From Wurfbainia villosa (lineage: Eukaryota > Streptophyta > Magnoliopsida > Zingiberales > Zingiberaceae), in NCBI GenBank assembly GCA_025175895.1, contig CM046001.1, positions 50,343,719 through 50,407,718 on the forward strand: 64,000 bases of DNA. Reading direction: 5' to 3'. Numbering within the stretch: position 1 is the stretch's first letter; each line of letters starts with the position of its first letter. Under the pieces are notes generated by a model. It saw nothing but the letters and a program-made list of their open reading frames with translations, was not told where the DNA came from and did no database searches. Shown here in pieces: positions 31,988-44,100 of this stretch. The position numbers and the translations under genes were made by a program.

Positions 31988-33402
31988 TCAATGGTCATCG
32001 TCCTTGCTACTAGCATCCTCCTCTGCCCATCTACGTCGCTGCTCCTGGTAAAACTCCCGGGGCTCCTGCCTAAATCTAGCATCATCCTCCCTCCTGGCGG
32101 CCTCGCCAGTGAAGAACTCATCAGGCCTCCTGTAAAATTCTGCTGCCCTCTCCAAATGCTGAGTCACCATACGATGGTGCTCCTTTGTAGTCTGGCCAAA
32201 CCGATCCCACACACCTATGTGCGAGGTATGCTCGACCCTGAAAGCCTCGAATGACGATCGGAACCCTGAAAAAATCAAATGAAGAATGTCCTGCAGAAAA
32301 ATTGTCAGTAGAAAATCGAGGGTGTTCAGGAGTCGAATGGGATGACTCGGGGGCTATGTGAGATGGCTCCCTAGGTGAGGGTGATGGAGCATGGGTAGTA
32401 GGGGTAGGCAAGGGACCGTGGGCATCTCTAAAAATCCAATTGGCTTCATTACGTATGGTGATCCACTCGGGGTTTGAAAGAGGGATTTTAATTTCATTTT
32501 TCAACACCAAAAGATATCCCTCTTCAAATGCCTCAATCATCTTCATATTGATACAAGCATCCAGATCCAATCTATGGCTAGCAGGACAATGTTCAAGGTT
32601 ATCTAAGTCACACCCCAAAGCAATGGCAATTCTAGTGATAAGACCACCTACGATTATAACCCCAGATGGGCTATTACAAACTTTAACTAGGTGTCTTACC
32701 ATATGAGCTCCAGAATCAATGTTAACTTTATTTAGCATAGCCCATAAAAACTGTAGCTCGCTCTGCCTAGCTACCCCTGCACTATCATATCTCCAAGAAA
32801 TTGTATTAGCCATAAACCTAAGGATAATGAAAAGTAGGATTTGGGATATTAAATGATTTAGACCTAGATGCATCATAAGGGCGAGGGTCATCAGAAATTA
32901 TTCTCCAAAACTGATGATCAATAAAATGTTTATGAATTTGCCTCTCCCCTCGGCAAGGAAAATCAAATATCACATTAAAATTACTTAAGGAAAGAGTAAA
33001 CTAATGATTCATTAGTCTAAACTAGATTTTTCCTTCTTCACAATTCTTCCCTTGAAGTATTTCAGCGAATAATGAGCTAAGGAATTCAAGAGTAATGCTA
33101 GGATAAGTAAGATGATGATACGTGATAAAGTCAGTCCAACCAATCCTATTAGTCAACCAAATTATATCATCTCTAATTCCTAGGGTTGTCAACGTGTAGA
33201 AATCAATGGTTCGTGTAGAAACTATTTTTCTTTTCTCAAGCTTACTGAACCTAGATTTCATAACATCATCTCTAAAGACAATTCCACACGGATGACAAGA
33301 GGGCGGAGGATCGTTACCCAAGTCTTGAGCTTTCCTCTTTCCCTTTTCCCAAGCCATCGGTTGAGAAGAAACTCCTCCCCTAGTCTTCACTCGCTTACTC
33401 AT
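31988..33402 (-). pseudogene. Athila extra ORF after pol (plant transposon protein-like)
   Basis: Starts MSKRVKTRGGVSSQ at 33402. The frame to 33022 includes FRDDVMKSRFSKLEKRKIVS and IGWTDFITYHHLTYPSI. It resumes at about 32960-32121 with SELQFLWAMLNKVNIDSG and VIIVGGLITRIAIALGC, then a Pro/Ser/His-rich linker. After a frameshift near 32270 comes a charged coiled-coil-like tail (HLERAAEFYRRPDEF). About 470 residues in all, with at least two breaks. ORFs like this follow integrase in Athila elements (ATHILA ORF-1 / PF20167-like). The function is unknown; an envelope role has been proposed for ORFs in this position, but I see no signal peptide or convincing membrane segment. The element B cassette looks related. 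Confidence 0.65.
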
Positions 33403-34051
33403 GGCGTTGGGGAGGGATAAAGTCGGTTGAGCTTCCGGTTGGTTGAGAGGGAGAGACGAGGTTTAGCTTCCCGTTGGTGGAGAGGGAGAGACGACGGCTG
33501 CTCCAGGCTTGTGGAAAGTTAGGGTGTGTTCGGGGCGATTTAAACGGGCATGCGGCGACCCAGGCATGCCGCCTGTACTTTTTGTTCGACACAGGCGTGC
33601 CAAGCAGCACGCCTTCCTTCTTTTTGCACGACACGGGTGTGTCGGTTAACACACCCAGGGTGTGTTGAGTTCGGGTGAGCTTGACATGCCTGTGTCGTTT
33701 GACATAGGCGGGTCGTGTAAATCTGGCACGCAATGGCACGACAATGACACGCCCACGTCAAATAGCACGATCTCACCGTGGCAACCTTTCGAGGCCGTGT
33801 CGACGAGCGACACGGACATGTTGTGTTCTGTAATTCAGAAAACCTGAAAAATGAAAAACTCAAAGTTAAAACAAAAATAAAGAAAATAAAATAAAATGAA
33901 TAGAAACGAAAATAGCTTGGGTTGCCTCCCAAGAAGCGCTTGTTTAAGGTCATTAGCTTGAACCCTCAATTACTCCCTAGGTGGATGGATGTGGCTCGAG
34001 GAGTGTACTCTGCTCCTCCTCCTCAATCAGCTCTTTAGGTTTGTTTGAGAA
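33403..34051 (-). other. Athila spacer between pol and extra ORF
   Basis: Non-coding, rich in GTGTG/CACAC. It contains the perfect palindrome CACACCCAGGGTGTG (about 33650) and repeated ACACGGG/CAGGCGTG phrases, which also occur in the LTR (55830-55980) and in the gag-protease linker (53040-53200). Confidence 0.55.
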
Positions 34052-34073
34052 CTATTTCTTAAGTCTTTGTCCA
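34052..34073 (-). pseudogene. Athila integrase C-terminal end beyond E1
   Basis: The last codons of pol (QRLKK, stop TAG at 34054-34052) are separated from the rest of integrase by solo LTR E1. Joined to 36610 upwards they complete the usual VNGQRLK ending of Athila integrases. Confidence 0.75.
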
Positions 34074-36609
34074 TGTTGGGATGTATACTGAAAGCCTAGC
34101 TCTTTAGTATGAACATCTTTATGTTGAAATAAGAATCACATGATCATTGTCTGCACTTTTATATTTATTATATGTTGTGCATATTGTCTAATACTTTACA
34201 TTGTAGATAACATGGTGCTTGGGTGATGGCACAGAAGATCATGTTATCAGTCCCTTGTAGAGTATAAGTAGAGGCTCACAACCAAGATGGTCTTGGACAA
34301 ACCATTGGCATGGTTGTAGTGTAGCTTGGTATTTGTTTTGTCTTGAACATAGAGTTACACTAGTACACTTAGGTGCATTGAGCAGGACCGACATAGAGGT
34401 GATTCAATTTATTGCTGACTACATAATTGAATCGGACCTCGGATATTATGTTGTACATGCTCTTAATCCCGATATAATAACGGGCACATGTACTTAGTAT
34501 TTATTTCTTTGACTTACCAGAGGGTGAGATTTCTATGGATTAAATCAATATGCCCGGTAAGTTGGGAAATGATATTATTTACATGGTGTGCCGTTGATTA
34601 TAGGAGGAATCCGTGTCCTACATATTAGGTTGATGATGTCCCCTTGAGGAGCTCATAAGGTTTATCATGTAAACCCCGCGGGTTGACTTAGTCAACATGA
34701 TGATAAGGTTGAGTGGTACTACTCGAGGAGTTAGATGTTAATTGATTGATGGTCAGTAAACCAATCGATTGACGGACATTCGATATCTTAAACACGGGGA
34801 GATAAATGTACAAATAATATATGGAGCCCATATTAATGGGGGTTGGTGAGGTAGTTCGATGATGATCCTCTAATGGAATGGAACATCATTGATGGATCAA
34901 GTTTGTGTGGTTCCGATCCATCGGGTGGCCAAGACCCAACTCCTCCTCATGGTCCCTATCGTAGCCTTATATAAACCTCATGAAGTCTAGATCAAATGAT
35001 GGAAAACAAATCTCTAAATCCGACGGTTAGGATTAAATCCCTAGAACCGACGGTGGAGATTAAATCTCTAGATCCGACGGTTGGGATTAATTTCTAGAAC
35101 CGACGGTTGAGATTAAATCTCTAAATCCGACGGTTAGGATTAAATCCCTAGAACCGACGGTTGAGATTAAATCTCTAGATCCGACGGTTGGGATTAAATT
35201 CCTAGAACCGACGATTGAGATTAAATCTCTAGATCCGACGGTTGGGATTAAATTCCTAGAACCGACGATTGAGATTAAATCTCTAGATCCGACGGTTGGG
35301 ATTAATTCCTAGAACCGACGGTTGAGATTAAATCTCTAAATCCGACGGTTGAGATTAAAACCCTAGAACCAACGGTGGAGATTAAACCAAGGCCTAACCC
35401 TATCTCTATAAAAGGATGGCTATGGGTTGGGCGGCAAAGGGGGTTAATGGTTCATGATGTATGCTAAGGAAATTAGGGTTTTGCCTAGTATGCTTGGGCG
35501 GCAAGAAACCTCATGGAGGAAACCCTAATTAGGGTTTTGGCTCCTTAGGTTGGGCGGCCAAGGTGATGAAGGATGGTGGGCGGCAACCTATGGAGGAGGT
35601 TGTCTTCTTCATTGAAGGTGGCTAGCTCCTAGATCTCTCCTCTCCACCATGCTTAGGCGGCAAGAAACCTATGGAGGAAACCCTAATTAGATTAGGGTTT
35701 GGCTCTTTGGATTGGGCGGCTAGGTTGGAAGTTAGGTTGGGCGGCAACTATAGGGGAAGGGCTCATCTTCTTCCTTCTAAGGGTTGGCCGGCCACTACCT
35801 TCTCTTCCTCTACCTTGGGCGGCAAGAAATCCCAAAGGAAGCTTGGTTGGGCGGCTAGGGTTTGGAAGGTAAGGTAGGTGGCAACTATAGGGGAAGTGTT
35901 CTTCTTCTTCCTAGGGTGTTGGCCGGTTCCTATCCTTTTTCCTATACCTTTGGTGGTGCCCAACCTATTCCTCTTTTCCTTTTGTTTTCCTCTTGGCCGG
36001 CGGCACTAGGAGCTAGGGTTTGTCCCTAGTTCGGTTGCTTGGTTGTTTCCATTATGTTCTCTCTATTCTTGGGGCCGGCGGCATCAATCCTTTGTGGATT
36101 GGTGGTTGGCTCAAGCAAGAAGGGAAAGAGAGTTCTTCATTCTTTGGATTGAAGAAGATCTAGGAAGCTTCAACTTGTGGAGGATCTTCGCCCACACGAA
36201 GTCTACAAGGAGGTTAGGACATACGATAGAAGATCAAGAGGTATAAAAGTTTCACAACTTTTATTATTGTTCTTTTCATGTTCTTATTTGATATGCTAGC
36301 TTATGTTCATTATGTTAGTATATGTTGATTATACTAGTTTGCATTTGCATGTATTTGTATAATCATGGACCCCGATAAGAAACACAAAAACCGGCGATTC
36401 GTCCGTCGTCTCTTCCGCAGCTAATCGACTAGGAGAGTTGGTTGCTTGAACAACTAGTTTGTTCAAGCGATCACTCGAGTCGTTAGCACGACGACGAATT
36501 GGTTGTGCTTAGGAAACTCATCCCATCCGGATTAGTTTTCATTAGTGAAAATTTTAATCCGGGGACATGGGAGCCAATGAGCATTCCGAGGACTAGCACA
36601 TTGCCAACA
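34074..36609 (+). repeat. Solo LTR E1 (X family, 2536 bp)
   Basis: TGTTGGGATGTATAC to TTGCCAACA, flanked by perfect GTCCA duplications (34069-34073, 36610-36614). No internal region is present, so it is a solo LTR left by LTR-LTR recombination. It is 630-690 bp longer than other family members because of a repeat array (34990-35390) and a longer R/U5. TATAAAA lies at 35407-35413. Long open frames are absent apart from Gly/Trp-rich artefacts of the GGGCGGC repeats. Confidence 0.9.
34990..35390 (+). repeat. 27-bp minisatellite inside E1 (14 units)
   Basis: Fourteen units of about 27 bp alternate two types, GATCCGACGGTTGGGATTAA and GAACCGACGGTTGAGATTAA, each followed by ATCTCTA or ATTCCTA, giving a 54-bp higher-order repeat. 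Related LTRs (Y, X, E2) hold only about five units at the same place, upstream of the TATA box. Confidence 0.85.
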
Positions 36610-37644
36610 GTCCATTCACTTTGAAAACTCCGGTAGACTCACTTGATATATCAATAGCTCCATGAGGATAAACCTTTTTAACTTGGTATGGTCCCGTCCA
36701 TCTGGATTTCAGCTTCCCAGGAAAAAGTTTCAATCTCGAGTTGAAGAGTAATACCAAGTCTCCTTCATGGAATTCTCTACGCATGATATTCCAGTCATGC
36801 CATCTCTTTGTTTTCTCCTTAAAAGATTTTGCATGTTCATAAGCATCAAGGCATAGTTCTTCAAGTTCATTTAGCTGCAATTTTCTTTTCTCTCTGGCTT
36901 TCTTTTGGTCAAAATTAAGCCATTTAATTTCCCAATATGCACTGTGCTCTATTTCAACTGGAAGATGACATGGTTTTCCATAAACTAATCAAAACGTAGT
37001 CATTCCAATGGGTGTCTTGTAAACTGTTCGATAGGCCCATAGAGAATCGTCAAGCTTCAAAGACAAGTCCTTCCTTGACCTTGATATTGTTTTCTCCATG
37101 ATAGCCTTTATTTCCCTGTTTGAAACTTCGACTTGCCCAATTGTTTGTGGATGATATGGTGAGGCTACTTTATGGGTTACTCTATACTTTTTGAGAAGGC
37201 TTTCAAATTGTCTTTCGATAAAATGTGAGCCTCCATCGCTTATTACTGCTCTCGGTACTCCAAATCTTGGAAATATTATACTCTTGAAAAGTTTTATAAC
37301 CGTTTTTGCATCACAGGAGGGAGATGGAAGAGCCTCAACTCACTTAGACACATAGTCCACCGCCACCAATATGTAAGCATTGTTATAGGAAGAAGGGAAA
37401 GGTCCCATATAGTCAATTCCCTAGACATCAAATCATTAAACTTCCAATATTTAATTTTGAGGCATCTCGTGTCTTCTTGATAATTTCCCGGTCCTTTGAC
37501 AGCGGTCACAAGTCATCACATAATTCCGGGAGTCTCTAAAAATATGAGGCCAGTAGAATCCTTCTTGTAAGACCCTTGCCGCAGTCTTGTCCGTGCTAGT
37601 ATGACCTCCATAAGCAGAAGAATAACAATGATACAATATGTCCT
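36610..37644 (-). pseudogene. Athila integrase
   Basis: Inserts element cDNA into host DNA. The zinc domain is at the start (YHCYSSAYGGH with two His, CDRCQRTG with two Cys). The catalytic core has the Asp in GIDYMGPF, the Asp in ISDGGSHF and the Glu in GQVEVSNREIK. The C-terminal domain reads LVLLFNSRLKLFPGKLKSRW and GPYQVKKVYPHGA. Two Trp codons have become stops (DV*GIDY, SK*VEA) and a further stop lies in the MTTF*LVYGK region. The N-terminus continues from 46281 across element F (frame exact), and the C-terminus continues beyond E1. Confidence 0.85.
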
Positions 37645-38766
37645 TGTTGGTGCAGTAGGCACCTAAGTCGAACCCGAGTTTTGATTATAGCAAACGATAC
37701 AAAGTTAAGCTCATGTCGTTATCTCACGAGCTGAATCGAGTATGCAGAAGATTGATATAGCTGGAGCTGAAGGCTAGCGACACCCGGAGGAAGCCGCAGT
37801 GGTCGGGCGACACTCGAGTGACTTCGGAGGGAGCCGAAGGAATCGAGTGGAAGGCCGAAAGAAAAAGCAACACGTAAGTATCGAGGTAAGCTCATGTGTG
37901 CGAGCGTAAGTGAGGTCGTATCCTCCTTACGGGGATGATCTTAAGCATAGATCCGACCAGAGACATCCCATTGATGGTCCAGGTCGAGATCGGACGGTCG
38001 AAGGCCGTCAAAATAATGTTTTCTTTGAGCTAACTTTGCCCTGCAGCTAGCATCGATCGGTATGACTTGGAGGACTCGGCCGCCATCAAGCGGTCATTGC
38101 CAAGGTCGGGACTCGGATCTTGCCATCGGATCGTGATGATGGCCATCAGTCGACTAATGGTCAATGATCAGATTCGAGGAGTCAAGGCTTATCACCCCAT
38201 TTCAAGGAGATTGGTGCTCAATTTTAATTGGCTAGGGTTCCTCTCGAAAAGGGGCTCAAAGGCTATAAAAGGAGGGCTTGTCTTAGGGTTTTTCATCAAT
38301 CAAAAAGCTTCCAAGTGCTTCCGATACGCTCTGACTCTTCGACATCCCTACGACGAAGCGCTGCCGAGACGACGACTAGAGCTTCAACCTCCAACCTTTG
38401 AAGTCGTCGGTAACGAAAAGTTTGAATTATAATTCAGTTTATAAGTTGTTCTTCTTTTCAAGCTTTAAATCATATCAAGGAGAGGGGAAGTGTCCCTCTA
38501 CCTTGAGCCTTTTTCCATTTTGTATATCCGTCTAACTCCTACCTCCAACGAGGAGGAGTTTTTTAGTAGACTGCCCTCCGTACGTGGTCAAGGACCACTA
38601 GGGCCTTGGAGTAGTAGCCTTCGGCTACGAACCAAGTAAAACCTTCGTGTCTATTGTCTTTTATTTTTGTTTATTTTTCCACTACGTATATTTGTCTTGA
38701 AACGAATTCGAAAGAAAAATTTCTATCGCTATTCACCCCCCCTCTGGCGATCTGATCGATCCAACA
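37645..38766 (+). repeat. Element F 5' LTR (1122 bp)
   Basis: TGTTGGTGCAGTAGG to CGATCCAACA. TATAAAA at 38264-38270. Where the 3' LTR has CAGTCGACTG palindromes, this copy has CGATCGG, GGCCGCC and GGATCG variants (38050-38130). Only the TATA-proximal site stays close (CAGTCGACTAATGG). Confidence 0.9.
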
Positions 38767-38768
38767 AT

Positions 38769-38786
38769 TGGTATCAGAGCCGGGGG
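38769..38786 (+). other. Primer-binding site, element F
   Basis: TGGTATCAGAGCCGGGGG, two bases after the LTR end, initiator-Met tRNA type. Confidence 0.9.
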
Positions 38787-38985
38787 TTGCTAAGATTTGG
38801 TGAAACCACCAATCTAGCCATTTTTACAGATTTATTTTTCTTTTAATTCTGTTTTTTTTTATTTATTTCGCTTTGTTAAGTTTTTCTCCCGCACTACTAA
38901 TCCAAGATGCGAGTCTTGGTACTTGTTTTTGTGTTTTTGTCATTGCTAGTTTCTTCGTCTCCGTCTATTTGTGTCTTTTGTTCTA

Positions 38986-40626
38986 ATGGCCCATCTCGAG
39001 GGTTTTAGCACCGTCCGACCTCCGTTTTACAACGGAGATGACTTCCGTTATTGGAAGGGTCGGATGGAATGCTTTCTCAAAACCCAAATCGATATGTGGA
39101 TCATAATCCAAACGGGTTTCAAACTTCCGACTAATGAAGTGGGTGACTCCTTGGATTATGATCAATGGACCATTGCGACAAAACGACAAGTCGAAGCCAA
39201 CGCCAAGGCAACACAAATCCTCCAATGCGGCCTATCCAAGGAGGAGCTAAATCGCGTCGGCCCCTTCATAAGCGCAAAAGATCTTTGGACAAAACTAGTG
39301 GAGCTACACGAAGGGACCGATGAAGCCAAGGTATGTAAGCGTGATCTTCTTTTCAATAAACTATATAACCTAAAAATGCAGGAACACGAGTCCGCGACGC
39401 AACTCCACGTCCGTGTCCAAGACATAGTCAACAACCTACATGAAATCGGGCAAAAGGTCAAAAATCGCGACCTTATAAGGTATGTTCTAAACTCTTTTCC
39501 AAGGACTACCTTGTGGGCATCCATGGTCGACGCCTACAAAGTCTCCAAGGATCTTTCTAAAATTAGGTTAGATGAACTCTTTTCTGATTTCGAATTACAT
39601 GAGCAGTCCAACTCGGAACCTGAGAGGGGTATAGCCTTGTTTGCAGGTTCAAAGAAGAAGAAAATCGCAAGCAAGCCACCACCAACCGAGGAGGAAGACG
39701 AGTCCGAAGAAGAAGTTGACCCGGAGTTGACTGCCGAACTAATGAACCTAACTCGAAGGATAGCCAAGGGACGAAAGCGAACCACGACTCGACCCAACCA
39801 AGGTAAGACTAAAAGTTCTAATATTAGGTGTTATGAGTGTAACAGGTTTGGACATATCATGTCCGAGTGCCCCAAGCTCAACCACCAAGCACCTAAGCAC
39901 AAGAAGGCCCTCAATGCGACATGGGAAGAAGCGTCATCCGAAGAAGACGAAGACCACGTCTTCATGGTGAAATCGATTGAGTCATACACGGAGATCGAAC
40001 CTGAACTTGAGTCAGAACCTGAGGATGACTCGGACTACGAAGCTACCTTCAAGTCAAGCCACGGATACGCATCCGGTTCAAAAGATACCCTTAAAGTGAG
40101 TCGAACTTTATTTAATACTTTACATAATACGGTTAGGTTTTTGTCTAGGAAATTAGCTAAGTCCGAGTCCAAGGTCGAGACCCTTGTTGAGGAGGTTAAA
40201 CTCCTCAAACACGAGGTCTCCCTAACCTCTTCGACTAGTTGAGTTCAAGAGAAGGACTCAACTCGAGTTGAAAAGCTCGAAGTTGAGAACTCTCTCATGA
40301 AAAGTCAAGTTGAAGATCTTAGGAACACGTTGGAAAGGTTCACTTCGGGATCCAAAGGACTTGACCTCCTACTTGGATCTCAAAGGGTCATGTACAACAA
40401 GGCTGGACTAGGGTTTAACTCAAACACGACTAATAGGTCGTATATGTCGATTGTAAGTCGACATAGGAAACATGTCCAAGCATGGGTCCCTAAGAACTTT
40501 TTGATTTCAACTCTAGGATCCAACCTGTACTGGGTTCCCAAGGACCAAATCCACTATGTGGATAGACCGAACCGATTCAACGGTTTAGGGGGAGCCAGTA
40601 CAAAACATGTTTGTGCTTTAACTTAG
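38986..40626 (+). pseudogene. gag: Element F Gag with one in-frame TGA
   Basis: Start MAHLEGFSTVRPPFYNG (the ATG at 38971 adds five residues not seen in the gag of A). DUF4219-like N-terminus, UBN2-like capsid region (ELHEGTDEAKVCKRDLLFNK, LIRYVLNSFPRTT), acidic/Lys linker, and an intact CCHC knuckle CYECNRFGHIMSEC. A coiled-coil C-terminal part is interrupted by TGA at 40240-40242. The same frame then runs on (EKLEVENSLMKSQVEDL) to the true end CALT at 40626 with the AWVPK and YWVPK motifs typical of this lineage. About 547 codons. A single recent nonsense change or programmed readthrough would both fit; the former is more likely. Confidence 0.85.
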
Positions 40627-41117
40627 AAATTGCATGCTTAGAATTTTTTTTTTTTGTTTTGTTTTTGTGAACTCACTTACAACGCTACATAACCAACTAA
40701 AATCCTTCGAAAAGATTGAGCCTCGGGGAGCCTCTTTTCAAAAATAACCAGTTAGACCAGGAAATAGTCTTAGGTGAGTCAAGTCATCATTTTCTTGAAA
40801 ATGGCTTTGTCTAAGGAAGTGGTCGATGATCCGATAAAAGAAGGCCCCTGTGCCTCGCCACGACCCGGAAGCCATGATCTTGAAAAGGTAAACTTGACAA
40901 GCCTAGGGTCAAATCCAAATCTAACATAAAATTACTTGAACCTAAATGCACTTAATCAACTTAATTGGAAATCATCTCATAAAAAACACATAAGTATAAC
41001 ATGCTTGATCATATAGATATAGGTGAGATGACCTAGGTTTAAAAACTTACAACCAATTTTTTTTTATAAAAAAAATTATAAAAAATCTAACATCCAATCC
41101 AACCACCTTGTGTGTAG
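40627..41117 (+). other. Gap between gag and pol in F, possible intron
   Basis: AT-rich and non-coding. Contains the weaker hairpin CATCTCAT...GTGAGATG (40973-41030). It ends TTGTGTGTAG immediately before the first pol codons, which looks like a 3' splice site; in the pol frame that TAG is the last stop. Pol is in a different frame from gag, so a spliced pol message is a reasonable but unproven idea. Confidence 0.45.
40973..41030 (+). promoter_or_regulatory. Conserved hairpin, upstream copy in F
   Basis: CATCTCAT (40973-40980) and GTGAGATG (41023-41030): seven base pairs plus a possible G-U pair, loop of 42 bases, followed by ACCTAGG. Confidence 0.5.
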
Positions 41118-44100
41118 GATCAATGGATGTTGGACAGCGGTTGCTCCCGACACATGACCGGGGATCAACTCAAATTCATAAAGCTTCGATTCAAACGACA
41201 AGGATCGGTAGCCTTTGGGAATAACGACAAGCTCAAAATCATCGGATCAGGTGATATCGAGCTTAACTCGAATTTTGTTATTAAAAATATATTACTTGTA
41301 GAGAATTTTGAATATAACCTGCATAGCGTAAGCCAATTATGTGACAATAACTATAAGGTCGTATTTTTAGAAAATGAATGTGTAATTAAAACAAATAAAA
41401 CAGCTAAAACAATACTCAAAGGAACTAGGACAAATAACATTTATACAATTAACTTAATCAAATCCTCAGCCAAATGTCTTATGACACAGGAAGAGGAATC
41501 ATGGTTGTGGCACCGACGACTCGGTCACTCGCACCCAAGACTCGTCCACAAGATGAGTCAGAGTGGCTTAGTCAGAGGCTTACCCAACCTCAACAATTTG
41601 GTTAATAAAATCTGTAATGCTTGTCAACAAGGAAAACAACCTAGGACACAACACAAGTTAACTAACCAAGAACGAACCTCAAGTGTACTTGAGCTCCTGC
41701 ATATGGATCTATTCGATTCACATGGAGCCAAGTCACTCAATAGAAGTCAATATTGCTTAGTCATAATTGACGACTACTCCAGGTTTACCTGGGTTAGGTT
41801 CATCAAACATAAAAATGATACCCTAGATCAATTAATCAATCTATTCAAATTAATCGAGAATAAAAAAAAACATAAGGTTAAAAGACTTAGAAGCGATCAT
41901 GGTGGTGAATTCGAAAATCAAAGGTTCACCGACTTTTGTAACCTAAACGGATACCACCATGAATTCTCTTGCCCTAGGACCCCTCAACAAAATGTCCTAG
42001 TGGAGCGGAAAAACCGAACTCTACAAGAAGCCGCTAGGACCATGTTGAACGAATACGACCTACCTGATAAGTTTTGGGCAGAAGCCGTTAGCACGGCTTG
42101 CTATGTCCAGAATAGGATCCTTATGGTAAAGAGGCACCTTAAGACCTTGTACGAGATTTATCACAATAAAGTACCCAACATCAAGTACTTTAGGGTATTT
42201 GGATGTAAAGTACATATCTTAAACACTAAGAACCACCTAGGGAAATTCAAATCCAAAACCTCCACCGGAATCTTCTTAGGATACTCAACCACGAGTAGGG
42301 CCTATAGTGTATATAACCACGATACCCTTAAAATCGAAGAGACTATTAATGTAGTGTTCGATGAAGTACCCGAACCTACAAAACCCATAATGACCCAAAG
42401 TGTTGAGCCCACTGATACCAAACTCGTCTCCGACCCTGAGATCGAGTCTAATCCACATCAACCAACTTCTCTTGTCGACCAAGTGACAAGTGATCCGAGT
42501 CAAACTAGTGTTCAACCAAGTCACCCCATTGATCAAGCATTAGGTGACACAAACCCAACCCAATCTAGGATTCAGACTAACCACCCTATCAATCAAGTGA
42601 TAGGAGATCCTAATCTAGGAGTTCGAACTAGAGCATCCTATAGGAACCTTAGTCAAATTTCCTTAATTTCAAAGATAGAACCCAAATCAATTGAACAAGC
42701 TCTTCTTGATCCCGATTGGATTATTGCAATGCAAGAAGAGCTAGCTCAATTCACTAGGAATGAAGTGTGGGAACTAGTACCACCACCTAAAGACAAAACG
42801 ATAATTGGAACAAGGTGGGTGTTTCGAAATAAACTGGATGATAAAGGTGAAGTAGTTAGAAACAAGGCTAGGTTAGTCGCCAAAGGGTTTAGTCAAGTCG
42901 AAGGCTTAGATTATGACGAAAACTATGCCCCAGTAGCTAGACTCGAATCCATTCGAATGTTGCTAGCTTATGCCGCACATCGAGGATTTAAGCTGTTTCA
43001 AATGGATGTTAAGTCGGCATTCCTAAATGGATACATTAAAGAAGAAATTTATGTTAGCCAACCCCCCGTATTCGAAAATCTAGATAAACCCGACCATGTT
43101 CTAAAACTTAAGAAAGCTCTCTATGGACTTAAACAAGCTCCTCGAGCTTGGTACGAGAGACTTTCAATCCATCTTAAGTCAAAAGGGTTTAACCAAGGCT
43201 TAGTTGACCCAACTCTCTTCGTAAAAACCTTAGGTAAAGAAATATTCATAGATCAAATTTATGTAGACGATATAATTTTTAAAACCTCTAACTCAGCCTT
43301 ACTAAACGAGTTCGTTTCACTCATGGAAAGTGAGTTCGAAATGAACTTGGTAGGCGAGTTAAGTTTCTTTTTAGGTCTACAAATTAAACAAACTAAGGAT
43401 GGTATATACCTATATCAACAAAAATACACTAAGGAGTTAATTAAAAGATTTGGAATGCAAGACGCTAAGATAATAAACACCACAATGGCGATTAATGTTA
43501 ACATAGGAGAAGACCTAGAAAGTAAGTCCATTGACTTAAAGTACTATAGGAGCGCAATAGGAAGTCTCCTATACTTAACTGCGAGTCGACCCGACATTCT
43601 ATTCGCAGTAAATATGTGCGCCAGGTTTCAAACCTGCGCTAAGGAGTCTCCCCTAACCCTAGTTAAGCGTATCCTTAGATATCTTAAGGGTACACTTAAT
43701 GTCGGTATTTGGTATCCTAGATCTACCGAGTTCGAACTAACCGGCTACTCCGATTCGGACTATGCCGGTAGTAAGCTCGATAGAAAGAGTACGAGTGGTT
43801 GTTGTCAACTTCTCGGCTCGAGTCTAGTGAGTTGGTGCAGTAGGAAGCAACACTGTGTTGCTTTATCTACCACCGAAGCTGAATACATCGCGATGAGTGA
43901 GTGTGTCACGCAGCTTCTTTGGATGAAGCACACTCTCCACGACTTTAAGTTAGACTTTACGAATACTAAACTTCACGTAGATAACATTAGTTCAATTAAT
44001 CTTACAAAGAATCCGATATGTCACTCTAGGACCAAACATATAGAGGTCAAACACCATTTCATTCGAGAACATGTGGCCAACGGAGCCATACAACTCGAAT

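Noticed and set aside
33540..33953. 137-codon frame with a hydrophobic N-terminus as an envelope-like protein
   Set aside because: The hydrophobic part is a Phe-rich AT tract and the rest is GTGTG repeat translation; no conserved frame.
35670..35720. AAACCCTAAT phrases as telomere repeats
   Set aside because: Isolated copies without tandem arrangement.
34440..36246. Open frames in E1 as host genes
   Set aside because: All lie in a solo LTR with a perfect TSD; Trp/Gly-rich peptides come from GGGCGGC and GGTTGG repeats.
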